Shown: positions 55,842-64,000 of the stretch, piece by piece
Position numbering within the stretch: the stretch's first letter is position 1
Layout of the letters: each line of letters begins with the position of its first letter
DNA from: Pseudomonas sp. R5(2019)
GTDB lineage: Bacteria > Pseudomonadota > Gammaproteobacteria > Pseudomonadales > Pseudomonadaceae
Reading direction: 5' to 3'
Length of the DNA stretch: 64,000 nt
Assembly: GCF_009905435.1 (NCBI RefSeq)
Contig: NZ_JAAAMT010000005.1
Coordinates: 62,001-126,000 of the forward strand
Made by a program: the position numbers and the translations under genes
The notes under the pieces: generated by a model
What the model saw: the letters and a program-made list of their open reading frames with translations, nothing else
Database searches by the model: none
Told to the model about the DNA's origin: nothing

Positions 55842-57950
55842 TTGCCGAGCATAGACGCCCTCGCTGATCGTCTCTCGACCTACCTCGGCAATGACCAGGT
55901 CAACCTGGTCCGCCGAGCGTACTTCTACGCCGAACAAGCCCACGACGGCCAACGCCGTCGAAGCGGCGAAGCCTATGTCACGCACCCGCTGGCAGTGGCC
56001 AATATCCTTGCCGACATGCACATGGACCATCAGAGCCTGATGGCCGCCATGCTGCACGACGTCATCGAAGACACCGGCATCGCCAAGGAGGCGCTGCAGG
56101 CACAGTTTGGCGAAACCGTCGCCGAACTGGTGGACGGGGTCAGCAAGCTGACCCAGATGAACTTCGAAACCAAGGCCGAGGCCCAGGCCGAAAACTTCCA
56201 GAAGATGGCCATGGCCATGGCGCGCGACATTCGCGTGATCCTGGTCAAGCTCGCCGACCGCCTGCACAACATGCGCACGCTGGAAGTCCTGTCCGGCGAA
56301 AAACGCCGCCGCATCGCCAAGGAAACCCTGGAAATCTACGCACCCATCGCCAACCGGCTGGGCATGCACAATGTGCGCGTGGAGTTTGAAGACCTGGGCT
56401 TCAAGGCGATGCACCCGATGCGTTCGGCGCTGATCCAGCGCGCCGTACGCCGCGCCCGTGGCAATCGCAAGGAAATCGTCAACAAGATCGAAGAGTCGCT
56501 CAGCCATTGCCTGGCGGTCGACGGTATCCAGGGCGATGTCTGCGGCCGTCAGAAGCACCTCTATGGCATCTACAAGAAGATGCGCGGCAAGCGCCGCGCC
56601 TTCAACGAGATCATGGACGTGTACGCGTTCCGCATCGTCGTCGACAAGGTCGACACCTGCTACCGCGTGCTGGGCGCCGTGCACAATCTGTACAAGCCAC
56701 TGCCGGGCCGCTTCAAGGATTACATCGCGATTCCCAAGGCCAACGGCTACCAGTCGCTGCATACCACGCTGTTCGGCATGCACGGGGTACCCATCGAGAT
56801 CCAGATTCGCACCCGCGAAATGGAAGAAATGGCCAACAACGGCATCGCCGCCCACTGGCTATACAAATCCAGCGACGACGAGCAGCCCAAGGGCACCCAT
56901 GCCCGCGCCCGCCAATGGGTCAAGGGCGTGCTCGAGATGCAGCAACGCGCCGGCAACTCGCTGGAATTCATCGAAAGCGTGAAGATCGACCTGTTTCCGG
57001 ACGAGGTCTACGTGTTCACGCCCAAGGGCCGGATCATGGAGTTGCCCAAGGGCTCCACGGCCGTCGACTTCGCCTACGCGGTGCACACCGATGTCGGCAA
57101 CAGCTGCATCGCCTGCCGTATCAACCGCCGCCTGGCGCCCCTGTCCGAACCGCTGCAAAGCGGCTCGACGGTCGAGATCGTCAGCGCCCCGGGCGCACGG
57201 CCGAACCCCGCCTGGCTCAACTTCGTGGTCACCGGCAAGGCGCGCACGCACATCCGGCACGCGCTCAAGCTGCAACGCCGTTCCGAGTCGATCAACCTGG
57301 GCGAGCGCCTGCTGAACAAGGTGCTCAACGGCTTTGACAGCGCCCTGGACAGGATTCCGGTCGAGCGCGTCCAGGCCATGCTCCACGAATACCGCCTGGA
57401 ATTGATCGAAGACCTGCTTGAAGACATCGGCCTGGGCAATCGCATGGCCTATGTGGTTGCTCGGCGCCTGCTGTCCACCGAGGGTGAACACCTGCCAAGC
57501 CCGGAAGGCCCGCTGGCGATTCGCGGTACCGAAGGCCTGGTGCTCAGTTATGCCAAGTGCTGTACGCCCATCCCCGGCGACCCGATCGTCGGGCATCTGT
57601 CCGCGGGCAAGGGCATGGTGGTCCACCTGGAAAACTGCCGCAATATCAGCGAAATCCGCCACAACCCGGAAAAATGCATCCAGCTCTCGTGGGCCAAGGA
57701 TGTCACCGGCGAATTCAATGTCGAGCTGCGCGTCGAGCTCGAACATCAGCGCGGCCTGATTGCCCTGCTTGCCAGCAGCGTTAACGCCGCCGATGGCAAT
57801 ATCGAGAAAATCAGCATGGATGAACGCGATGGCCGCATCAGCGTGGTCCAACTGGTGGTCAGCGTGCACGACCGCGTGCACCTGGCCCGTGTGATCAAAA
57901 AATTGCGCGCCCTGACCGGGGTCATCCGCATCACCCGCATGCGTGCGTAG
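55842..57950 (+). CDS. spoT: Bifunctional (p)ppGpp synthetase/hydrolase SpoT
   Basis: This 702-aa RSH protein has an HD hydrolase (RSGEAYVTHPLAVANILAD, HDVIEDT), a synthetase (about 215-340, DVYAFRIVV, YIAIPKANGYQSLHTTL), then TGS (VYVFTPKGRIMELPKG) and C-terminal ACT domains. The start is TTG at 55842, fixed by GGAGGT 7 bases upstream and the family N-terminus PSIDALADRLS. A more upstream ATG is not needed. In gammaproteobacteria SpoT mainly hydrolyses ppGpp and responds to carbon and fatty-acid starvation. Confidence 0.96.
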   Translation: MPSIDALADRLSTYLGNDQVNLVRRAYFYAEQAHDGQRRRSGEAYVTHPLAVANILADMHMDHQSLMAAMLHDVIEDTGIAKEALQAQFGETVAELVDGVSKLTQMNFETKAEAQAENFQKMAMAMARDIRVILVKLADRLHNMRTLEVLSGEKRRRIAKETLEIYAPIANRLGMHNVRVEFEDLGFKAMHPMRSALIQRAVRRARGNRKEIVNKIEESLSHCLAVDGIQGDVCGRQKHLYGIYKKMRGKRRAFNEIMDVYAFRIVVDKVDTCYRVLGAVHNLYKPLPGRFKDYIAIPKANGYQSLHTTLFGMHGVPIEIQIRTREMEEMANNGIAAHWLYKSSDDEQPKGTHARARQWVKGVLEMQQRAGNSLEFIESVKIDLFPDEVYVFTPKGRIMELPKGSTAVDFAYAVHTDVGNSCIACRINRRLAPLSEPLQSGSTVEIVSAPGARPNPAWLNFVVTGKARTHIRHALKLQRRSESINLGERLLNKVLNGFDSALDRIPVERVQAMLHEYRLELIEDLLEDIGLGNRMAYVVARRLLSTEGEHLPSPEGPLAIRGTEGLVLSYAKCCTPIPGDPIVGHLSAGKGMVVHLENCRNISEIRHNPEKCIQLSWAKDVTGEFNVELRVELEHQRGLIALLASSVNAADGNIEKISMDERDGRISVVQLVVSVHDRVHLARVIKKLRALTGVIRITRMRA

Positions 57951-57974
57951 CCCAACAATTCCAAGGAGTCACTC

Positions 57975-58355
57975 ATGACCAAGACCGTCATCACCAGCGA
58001 CAAGGCACCCGCAGCCATTGGCACCTACTCCCAGGCGATCAAGGCTGGCAACACCGTCTACATGTCCGGTCAGATCCCGCTCGACCCGAAAACCATGGAA
58101 CTGGTCGACGGCTTCGAAGCACAGACCGTTCAGGTCTTCGAAAACCTGAAAGCGGTCGCTGAAGCAGCGGGCGGTTCGTTCAAGGACATCGTCAAGCTGA
58201 ATATCTTCCTGACTGACCTGAGCCACTTCGCCAAGGTCAACGAAATCATGGGTCGTTATTTCGAACAGCCGTACCCGGCCCGTGCCGCCATCGGCGTGGC
58301 TGCCCTGCCACGCGGCTCGCAAGTTGAAATGGACGCCATCCTCGTCCTCGAGTAA
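57975..58355 (+). CDS. ridA: RidA, reactive enamine/imine deaminase
   Basis: This 126-aa trimeric protein hydrolyses 2-aminoacrylate and related imines. [21 protein letters not shown] is the family start and [19 protein letters not shown] holds the catalytic Arg (about 105). AAGGAG precedes the ATG, 24 bp after spoT. This is the canonical RidA, distinct from the paralogue at 33246-33599. Confidence 0.95.
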   Translation: MTKTVITSDKAPAAIGTYSQAIKAGNTVYMSGQIPLDPKTMELVDGFEAQTVQVFENLKAVAEAAGGSFKDIVKLNIFLTDLSHFAKVNEIMGRYFEQPYPARAAIGVAALPRGSQVEMDAILVLE

Positions 58356-58417
58356 TACCTATGCGGTGACCGGCGCCCGCCAGTCACCGCCTCCTCGCCC
58401 CCCGGAAGGACCCCCTC

Positions 58418-59152
58418 ATGCGCCACGCGCTTGCCCTAACGCTGCTCGCCGCCATGCTGAGCGGCTGCGCCAGTCACGCCGACCGCGATATCAGCGGTAC
58501 CTGGATCAATCAGAACGCCATCGATGCCGCCGCCAAAGGTGTAAACCTGCGTCAGGCACTGCTCGCCAATGGCCCTAACCTTGAATGGCGGGTCAACGTC
58601 AAAGCCGGTCAGGCTACCTTCAGCAACGGCTTTGAAGTCGGCGAAGGCAAGCTGCAGGCCAGTGACAAGGATGAGTGGAAGGTGGATTTCTACGGCAATG
58701 CGGAAACCCTGACTGATGATGCCGACGAACTGATTCAGGCGGACAGCGAGTCCGGCCCTGAGCAGACCTTCCTGCGCGCCAAGGCCCCGGCACCTCTGGA
58801 AGCGCCGGTCGGCACTACCTTTGAGCAGGCGCTGTACACGGCGTACCTGGGTGGCGAGTGGAAAATCATCGAAGGCCCGGGCCAGGGCGCCACGGTGCGC
58901 TTCGGCTCCAGCGGCCAGATCAGCGGGATGCCTGGCGCCGACCGTTATGCGCTGTGCCTGGCCGGTGATTGCGCGGCCATGAGTGGCGAGTTCGACAGCC
59001 TGTGGCTTGAGCAGAAGCAGCAGGGCAACCCGTGGATTTTCGTGCGGGACGGCGAGAAGCTGGAGATTCTGCAGGCAGTGAACCAGGCGGCGAATGACGA
59101 GATGCCGGATCTGCACCCGGGTGCTCGTCGCTGGCTGCTTGAGCATCAATAA
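58418..59152 (+). CDS. Lipoprotein of unknown function
   Basis: This 244-aa protein has a lipoprotein signal ending LLAAMLSGCASH. The rest is mostly beta with no recognised motif (GTWINQNAIDAAAKGVNLRQ at the start of the mature part). The DRDISGTW tract is probably the first strand of the mature domain. Presumed outer-membrane or periplasmic; no known partner nearby. RBS GGAAGGA is close to the ATG. Confidence 0.8.
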   Translation: MRHALALTLLAAMLSGCASHADRDISGTWINQNAIDAAAKGVNLRQALLANGPNLEWRVNVKAGQATFSNGFEVGEGKLQASDKDEWKVDFYGNAETLTDDADELIQADSESGPEQTFLRAKAPAPLEAPVGTTFEQALYTAYLGGEWKIIEGPGQGATVRFGSSGQISGMPGADRYALCLAGDCAAMSGEFDSLWLEQKQQGNPWIFVRDGEKLEILQAVNQAANDEMPDLHPGARRWLLEHQ

Positions 59153-59169
59153 GCTCGAACCTATCCCCT

Positions 59170-59260
59170 GTAGGAGCCGGCTTTAGCCGCGAAGGCCTGC
59201 ACAGCAGGTCCATCGATTGGGGCCGCTACGCGACCCTTCGCGGCTAAAGCCGGCTCCTAC
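59170..59260. repeat. REP pair (GGCTTTAGCCGCGA variant)
   Basis: GTAGGAGCCGGCTTTAGCCGCGAAGG at 59170 is inverted at the right end, GCCGGCTCCTAC to 59260, around a central spacer. It differs from the other REPs in having GGCTTTAGCCGCG. Confidence 0.8.
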
Positions 59261-59280
59261 AGTCGAGGCCAGCCCTCTCT

Positions 59281-60141
59281 CTACCGATCCCGACCCTCAA
59301 GAATCGCCGCATACCCTTCCCTGAAACTGGCATACCCCGGCGCCCAACCCAATGCACGCGCCCTGGCATTGCTGCAACGCTTGCTGCCAGTACGACGAAC
59401 CCTGGCTTCATCCGACCACTCGGTAACACCCATGTATTCGCGCAGCCAATGCACCACATCGGCCAGCGCAGCCGGGTCGTCATCCACCCCTATATAGCAA
59501 TCGTCCAGCACCTGCCCGCTTGCATCTGCCTTGAGCAGGAACGCCAGCAGCCCGGCCGCGTCTTCGGCATGAATGCGATTGCCATACAACGGTGGCTCTT
59601 CGGCAACCCGATAACCCTGGCGCACCTGAGTCAACAACCACTCACGGCCCGGGCCATAGATGCCGGTCAGGCGCACGATGCTGGTCGCACATCCACTGGC
59701 GAGTGCCAATTGCTCCGCTTCGAGCATGATCTTGCCGGAATACCCCACGGGCTCGGTCGCGGACGCCTCATCGATCCATTCGCCCTGCTGCTGACCATAA
59801 ACGCTGCTGCTGGACACAAACAGGATGCGTCGAGGTTGCTGGCCATGCTGTTTGAGCCAGCTCAAGACATGCTTCAAGCCATCAATGTAAGCGGCCTGAT
59901 ACCCGGCCTCATCATGCTCGGTAGCCGCCGCGCAATACACCAGGTAATCGATCGGTGTGGTCGGCCAGCTCGCAGGCACCGCCGCCTGGAACAGATCGCC
60001 GGCCACCCCGGCAACGCCCGGTGGCAGCAACTCGACCCGGCGGCGCAGGCCGAAAACCGGCCATTGCTCGGCGATCAACTGGCGAGCCAGACGGCTGCCG
60101 ACATCACCGCAACCGGCGATCAATACAGTGGCTTTGGACAT
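59281..60141 (-). CDS. NAD-dependent epimerase/dehydratase-family protein (extended SDR)
   Basis: This 286-aa Rossmann-fold protein has a TVLIAGCGDVGSRLARQLIAE dinucleotide-binding start, atypical SSSSVYGQQ active-site region (Ser and Tyr around 110-115) and GIYGPGREWLLTQVRQ in the sugar-nucleotide-like part. Exact substrate is unknown (YeeZ/NAD(P)-binding). The ATG at 60141 is clear. It lies between REP DNA and the exb operon. Confidence 0.87.
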   Translation of the reverse strand: MSKATVLIAGCGDVGSRLARQLIAEQWPVFGLRRRVELLPPGVAGVAGDLFQAAVPASWPTTPIDYLVYCAAATEHDEAGYQAAYIDGLKHVLSWLKQHGQQPRRILFVSSSSVYGQQQGEWIDEASATEPVGYSGKIMLEAEQLALASGCATSIVRLTGIYGPGREWLLTQVRQGYRVAEEPPLYGNRIHAEDAAGLLAFLLKADASGQVLDDCYIGVDDDPAALADVVHWLREYMGVTEWSDEARVRRTGSKRCSNARARALGWAPGYASFREGYAAILEGRDR

Positions 60142-60333
60142 CGCTAAACCTCTTGAATCCGTGAGTCAGCCGCGCTCGACAATCGATAAACGGCTTGTAA
60201 ATGTTAAAAATAAGTAACCCCATTACTTCTGCTAACAAGAATTACTTGCAATAATGCGGACCCATTTGTTCTCGGCCGCGTCACGAGGCCTTGAAGGACA
60301 CCCACCTCATTCTTCTGCTCAGGTCCGGCCAGC
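60142..60333. promoter_or_regulatory. Upstream region of exbB, possible iron control
   Basis: About 190 bp of AT-rich DNA between divergent genes. AACAAGAATTACTTGCAATAA near 60232-60252 has loosely Fur-box-like character, but its match to the 19-bp consensus is poor. The exbB promoter is not assigned. Confidence 0.35.
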
Positions 60334-61302
60334 ATGACACGTAACCCATCTTCCGCTTCGCCAACCACGCTTGCACCCAAAGGACGCGCCTGGCGCGCCA
60401 TTGCCGCGCTGATGTTTGGCCTGGTGCTGACACCGGTCGCCTTTGCAGAGGAAGCCACCCACCCGGCCAGCACCCCGGCTGCCGCCGTTGCCCCGGCCGC
60501 AACACCTGCACCCGCCGCCACCCCAGACGCTGCCCCCGCCATCGAAAGCGCAGACAACGCCAGCGATAACGCCATTGTCGAAGATAACAGCCTGGGCATG
60601 GCCCATGACCTGTCGCCATGGGGTATGTACCAGAATGCTGACGTGGTCGTTAAGGCCGTCATGATTGGCCTGGCCATCGCCTCGATCATTACCTGGACCA
60701 TCTGGATCGCCAAAGGCTTCGAGCTGCTGGGCGCCAAGCGTCGTCTGCGCGGTGAAATCGCGCTGCTGAAGAAGGCCACCAGCCTCAAGCAAGCCAGTGA
60801 AACCGCCAACAAGTCCGGCACCCTGGCTCACCTGCTGGTCCACGATGCCCTTGAAGAAATGCACCTGTCGGCCACCGCCCGCGAGAAAGAAGGCATCAAG
60901 GAGCGCGTCAGCTTCCGTCTGGAGCGCCTGGTCGCCGCCTGCGGTCGCACCATGAGCAGCGGCACCGGCGTACTGGCCACCATCGGTTCGACCGCCCCGT
61001 TCGTGGGTCTGTTCGGCACCGTATGGGGCATCATGAACAGCTTCATCGGCATCGCCAAGACCCAGACCACCAACCTCGCCGTCGTTGCCCCGGGCATCGC
61101 CGAAGCGCTGCTGGCGACCGCCCTGGGCCTGGTTGCCGCGATTCCAGCGGTGGTGATCTACAACGTCTTCGCCCGCTCGATCGCCGGCTACAAGGCTCAG
61201 GTTTCCGACGCTTCCGCACAAGTCCTGCTGCTGGTCAGCCGCGACCTCGACCACCAGCCAGGCGAGCGTAATGTCCAGGCACACATGGTGAAAGTGGGGT
61301 AA
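60334..61302 (+). CDS. exbB: TonB-system biopolymer transport protein ExbB
   Basis: This 322-aa inner-membrane proton-channel subunit energises TonB. A long alanine/proline-rich periplasmic N-terminus follows a signal peptide (about 1-42), then three helices including IGLAIASIITWTIWIAKGFE and the TIGSTAPFVGLFGTVWGIMNSF signature. The longer N-terminus is typical of Pseudomonas ExbB. It is the first gene of exbB-exbD-tonB. Confidence 0.93.
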   Translation: MTRNPSSASPTTLAPKGRAWRAIAALMFGLVLTPVAFAEEATHPASTPAAAVAPAATPAPAATPDAAPAIESADNASDNAIVEDNSLGMAHDLSPWGMYQNADVVVKAVMIGLAIASIITWTIWIAKGFELLGAKRRLRGEIALLKKATSLKQASETANKSGTLAHLLVHDALEEMHLSATAREKEGIKERVSFRLERLVAACGRTMSSGTGVLATIGSTAPFVGLFGTVWGIMNSFIGIAKTQTTNLAVVAPGIAEALLATALGLVAAIPAVVIYNVFARSIAGYKAQVSDASAQVLLLVSRDLDHQPGERNVQAHMVKVG

Positions 61303-61305
61303 TCC

Positions 61306-61731
61306 ATGGGCCTGCATCTGAACGAAGGCGGCGACGATCTCGCCGAGAACCACGAAATCAACGTGACGCCGTTCATCGACGTGATGCTGGTGCTGCTGAT
61401 CATCTTCATGGTCGCAGCGCCATTGGCTACCGTCGATATCAAGGTCGATCTGCCCGCCTCTACCGCAAAACCTGCGCCGAGGCCGGAGAAACCGATCTTC
61501 CTGAGCGTCAAGGCCGATCAAAACCTGTACCTGGGTGAAGATCAGGTGAGCCGCGAACAACTGGGCGCGCTGCTTGACGCCAAGACCAAGGGCGACAAGG
61601 ACACCACCATCTTCTTCCAGGCGGACAAGGGCGTGGACTACGGCGACCTGATGGACGTCATGAACACCTTGCGCGCAGCCGGCTACTTGAAGGTCGGCCT
61701 GGTAGGACTTGAGACGGCAGCCAAGAAATGA
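61306..61731 (+). CDS. exbD: TonB-system biopolymer transport protein ExbD
   Basis: This 141-aa protein has a single N-terminal helix with the conserved Asp in VTPFIDVMLVLLIIFM and a periplasmic domain (KVDLPAS, IFFQADKGVDYGDLMDVMNT). It shares the operon; 3 bp after exbB, and TGATG-style overlap with tonB. Confidence 0.94.
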   Translation: MGLHLNEGGDDLAENHEINVTPFIDVMLVLLIIFMVAAPLATVDIKVDLPASTAKPAPRPEKPIFLSVKADQNLYLGEDQVSREQLGALLDAKTKGDKDTTIFFQADKGVDYGDLMDVMNTLRAAGYLKVGLVGLETAAKK

Positions 61732-62465
61732 TCACTACGCGCCAAAAGCTGACGCGTTATAGCGGTAGCCTGGCAATCGTGCTGGGCGTGCATGCCGTCG
61801 CCATCCTGCTGGCTCTCAATTGGTCCGCCCCTCAGGCGATCGAATTGCCGCCCGCGGCGATGATGGTGGAAATGGCGCCCATGCCCGAGCCTGCGCCGCC
61901 ACCACCACCGAAAGTGGTGACGCCACCACAACCGCCGGCACCGGTCGAAGAGCCACCGCTGCCCAAGCTGGTCGAAGCGCCAAAACCGAAGATCGCGATT
62001 GCGAAACCGGTCAAGCCCAAGGCCCAGCCACAGCCGCCAAAACCCGAGAAAAAGCCTGAGCCGCCGCAGGAAAAACCCCCAGCAGAGGAAACGGTGGACA
62101 CCCCACCGAGCACGGCGCCGGCACAGAAGTCGACAGCACAAGCTCCAAGCATCGCTTCCAACAGCAATGCCCTGCCAACCTGGCAGAGCGACCTGCTGCG
62201 CCACCTGAGCAAGTACAAGAAGTACCCTGAGGACGCGCGTCGTCGTGGCATGGAAGGGGTCAACCGATTGCGCTTCGTGGTCGATGGCGAAGGCAAGGTC
62301 CTGTCTTACTCGCTGGCAAACGGGTCGGGCAGTGCATCGCTGGATCGGGCAACGATGGAAATGATTCGCAAGGCTCAACCCTTGCCGCCACCGCCCAAGG
62401 AACTGCTGAACAATGGCAGCCTGGAAGTGGTCGCACCGTTCGTTTACTCGCTCGACAAACGCTGA
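61728..62465 (+). CDS. tonB: Energy transducer TonB
   Basis: This 245-aa protein has an N-terminal anchor helix (about 12-30), a proline-rich linker (PPPPPKVVTPPQPPAPVEEP and EKPPAEETVD) and a C-terminal domain with RRRGMEGVNRLRFVVDGEGK. It couples proton-motive force to outer-membrane receptors. It overlaps exbD by 4 bp. Divergence of the N-terminal anchor is normal. Confidence 0.92.
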   Translation: MITTRQKLTRYSGSLAIVLGVHAVAILLALNWSAPQAIELPPAAMMVEMAPMPEPAPPPPPKVVTPPQPPAPVEEPPLPKLVEAPKPKIAIAKPVKPKAQPQPPKPEKKPEPPQEKPPAEETVDTPPSTAPAQKSTAQAPSIASNSNALPTWQSDLLRHLSKYKKYPEDARRRGMEGVNRLRFVVDGEGKVLSYSLANGSGSASLDRATMEMIRKAQPLPPPPKELLNNGSLEVVAPFVYSLDKR

Positions 62466-62558
62466 TCGGTTGTTTCTGACATACGCCAGCAAGGTTGATA
62501 ACGTGCGTCTATCGATTGCAGCCGCTATGCTGGGGCCGCAACTTCATGGACGCACGTT

Positions 62559-63491
62559 ATGACCCTCACAGAATTGCGCTACATCGTCACCCTCGCCCAA
62601 GAGCAGCACTTCGGCCATGCGGCCGAGCGTTGCCATGTCAGCCAGCCCACCTTGTCGGTGGGCGTGAAAAAGCTCGAAGACGAACTCGGGGTGCTGATTT
62701 TCGAACGCAGCAAGAGTGCCGTACGCCTGACCCCCGTGGGTGAAGGGATTGTGGCGCAGGCCCAGAAGGTCCTGGAGCAAGCCCAAGGCATTCGCGAGCT
62801 GGCCCAGGCCGGCAAGAATCAGCTGACCGCTCCGCTCAAGGTCGGTGCCATCTACACCGTTGGCCCGTACCTGTTCCCCCACCTGATTCCGCAGCTGCAC
62901 CGGGTCGCCCCGCAGATGCCGCTGTACATCGAAGAGAACTTCACCCACGTGTTGCGCGACAAACTGCGCAATGGCGAGCTGGACGCAGTGATCATTGCCC
63001 TGCCGTTCAACGAAGCCGACGTGCTGACCCTGCCTCTCTACGATGAACCGTTTTATGTGTTGATGCCCAGCGAACACCCCTGGACGAAAAAGCAATCCAT
63101 CGACGCCAGCCTGCTCAACGACAAGAGCCTGTTGCTGCTCGGTGAAGGCCATTGCTTCCGCGACCAGGTGCTCGAAGCCTGCCCGACCCTGAACAAGGGC
63201 AGCGATGGCTCCAAACACACCACCGTGGAATCCAGCTCGCTGGAAACCATCCGCCATATGGTCGCCTCGGGGCTGGGGATCTCGATCCTGCCGCTCTCGG
63301 CGGTCGACAGCCATCACTACGCGCCAGGCGTGATCGAAGTCCGCCCGCTGACGCCGCCCACGCCGTTTCGCACGGTCGCCATCGCCTGGCGCGCCAGCTT
63401 CCCGCGGCCCAAGGCGATTGAAATCCTCGCCGACTCCATTCGCCTGTGCTCGGTGGCCAAGCCGCCGGTCGCCAAACAAGCCGTATCATGA
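62559..63491 (+). CDS. oxyR: Hydrogen-peroxide-sensing regulator OxyR
   Basis: This 310-aa LysR-family sensor has an HTH near residues 15-40 (FGHAAERCHVSQPTLSVGVKK) and the redox pair Cys199 and Cys208 in GEGHCFRDQVLEACPT, which forms an activating disulfide with H2O2. It controls peroxide defence genes. It overlaps recG by ATGA, the conserved Pseudomonas arrangement. Confidence 0.96.
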   Translation: MTLTELRYIVTLAQEQHFGHAAERCHVSQPTLSVGVKKLEDELGVLIFERSKSAVRLTPVGEGIVAQAQKVLEQAQGIRELAQAGKNQLTAPLKVGAIYTVGPYLFPHLIPQLHRVAPQMPLYIEENFTHVLRDKLRNGELDAVIIALPFNEADVLTLPLYDEPFYVLMPSEHPWTKKQSIDASLLNDKSLLLLGEGHCFRDQVLEACPTLNKGSDGSKHTTVESSSLETIRHMVASGLGISILPLSAVDSHHYAPGVIEVRPLTPPTPFRTVAIAWRASFPRPKAIEILADSIRLCSVAKPPVAKQAVS

Positions 63492-64000
63492 CCGAACTGT
63501 CCAACGTGTCGGTGACGGCACTCAAGGGCGTTGGCGAGGCGATGGCTGAAAAGCTCGCCAAGGTCGGCCTGGAAAACCTGCAGGATGTGCTCTTCCACCT
63601 GCCCTTGCGCTACCAGGATCGCACCCGCGTAGTGCCGATCGGGCAGCTGCGGCCGGGGCAGGATGCGGTGATCGAAGGGGTGGTCAGCGGCGCTGACGTG
63701 GTGATGGGCAAGCGCCGCAGTCTGGTCGTGCGCCTGGGCGACGGCAGCGGTGTGCTGAGCCTGCGTTTCTACCACTTCAGCAATGCCCAGAAGGATGGCC
63801 TCAAGCGCGGTACGCACCTGCGTTGCTACGGCGAAGCCCGCCCCGGCGCCTCGGGGCTGGAGATTTATCATCCCGAATACCGCGCCCTGACCGGCGACGA
63901 GCCGGCGCCGGTCGAGCAGACCTTGACCCCGATCTACCCCAGCACCGAAGGCCTGACCCAACAGCGCTTGCGCCAGCTCAGCCAGCAAAGCCTGGCGATG
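63488..64000 (+). CDS. recG: ATP-dependent DNA helicase RecG, N-terminal part (cut by window end)
   Basis: The first 171 codons are visible, with the wedge domain blocks VTALKGVGEAMAEKLAKVGL and LFHLPLRYQDRTRV and an OB-fold-like VEGVVSGADVV segment. RecG remodels stalled replication forks and branched DNA. The ATG overlaps the TGA of oxyR (ATGA), so the two are cotranslated. The helicase motifs lie beyond 64000. Confidence 0.94.
   Translation, partial: MTELSNVSVTALKGVGEAMAEKLAKVGLENLQDVLFHLPLRYQDRTRVVPIGQLRPGQDAVIEGVVSGADVVMGKRRSLVVRLGDGSGVLSLRFYHFSNAQKDGLKRGTHLRCYGEARPGASGLEIYHPEYRALTGDEPAPVEQTLTPIYPSTEGLTQQRLRQLSQQSLAM

Noticed and set aside
60228..60255. Fur box upstream of exbB
   Set aside because: The match to the 19-bp consensus is poor; it was kept only as a low-confidence note.

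Overview
The window is a stretch of a Pseudomonas chromosome, most likely from the fluorescens/putida group. The GC-rich coding sequence, the gene order (glnK-amtB ... amaA/amaB/hglS ... rep-xpt ... alr-ridA-dadA/lrp ... rpmG-rpmB ... radC/coaBC-dut-algC-argB/pyrE/crc/rph/yicC-gmk-rpoZ-spoT-ridA ... exbB-exbD-tonB ... oxyR-recG) and the REP repeats built on GTAGGAGC...GGCTTGCCCGCGA all point there. The species was inferred from memory of related genomes, not from a search.

Layout. 1-2100: the nitrogen-control pair glnK-amtB with a sigma54 promoter and NtrC-type sites, ubiK and a LysR regulator. 2191-10898: comM (yifB), split just upstream of its Walker A motif by a 7.2-kb integrative element. 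The element carries a large serine integrase, a small serine recombinase and a minus-strand operon of unknown genes that ends in a zinc/HNH-like 520-aa protein. 10930-13205: an exported carbonic anhydrase and an MscS-like channel fused to a cyclic-nucleotide-binding domain. 13202-18603: a lysine/pipecolate catabolic block (amaA, amaB, LysR, hglS). 18668-25633: LysR, MATE pump, GGDEF/EAL protein, rep, xpt. 25875-30720: an acetyl-CoA hydrolase-family gene, then an A+T-rich foreign island. The island encodes two ABC-exporter-type membrane proteins, one of them fused to an ATPase of the COG3910 type instead of a normal exporter NBD. 30830-43101: cytochrome c5, a XRE-cupin regulator, the D-alanine catabolic set (dadA, ridA, alr, lrp), and a polyamine-type set (FAD oxidoreductase, aldehyde dehydrogenase, MFS, cupin) with a MocR gene relic. 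43340-64000: housekeeping genes for ribosomal proteins, CoA, dUTP, sugar phosphate, arginine, pyrimidine, catabolite repression, RNA processing and stringent response, then TonB energisation, OxyR and the start of recG.

How the genes work together. GlnK-AmtB sense and import ammonium. AmaA/AmaB/HglS convert lysine-derived intermediates toward central metabolism. DadA, RidA and Alr interconvert and deaminate alanine under Lrp control. SpoT, RpoZ and Gmk form the usual ppGpp-linked block. ExbB/ExbD/TonB energise outer-membrane uptake.

The two accessory loci are the novel parts. One is the comM element, whose ends give a well-formed attP dyad and an apparently precise in-frame comM target. The other is the membrane/COG3910 ATPase operon at about 27.9-30.7 kb. 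Neither has a function I can assign with confidence.
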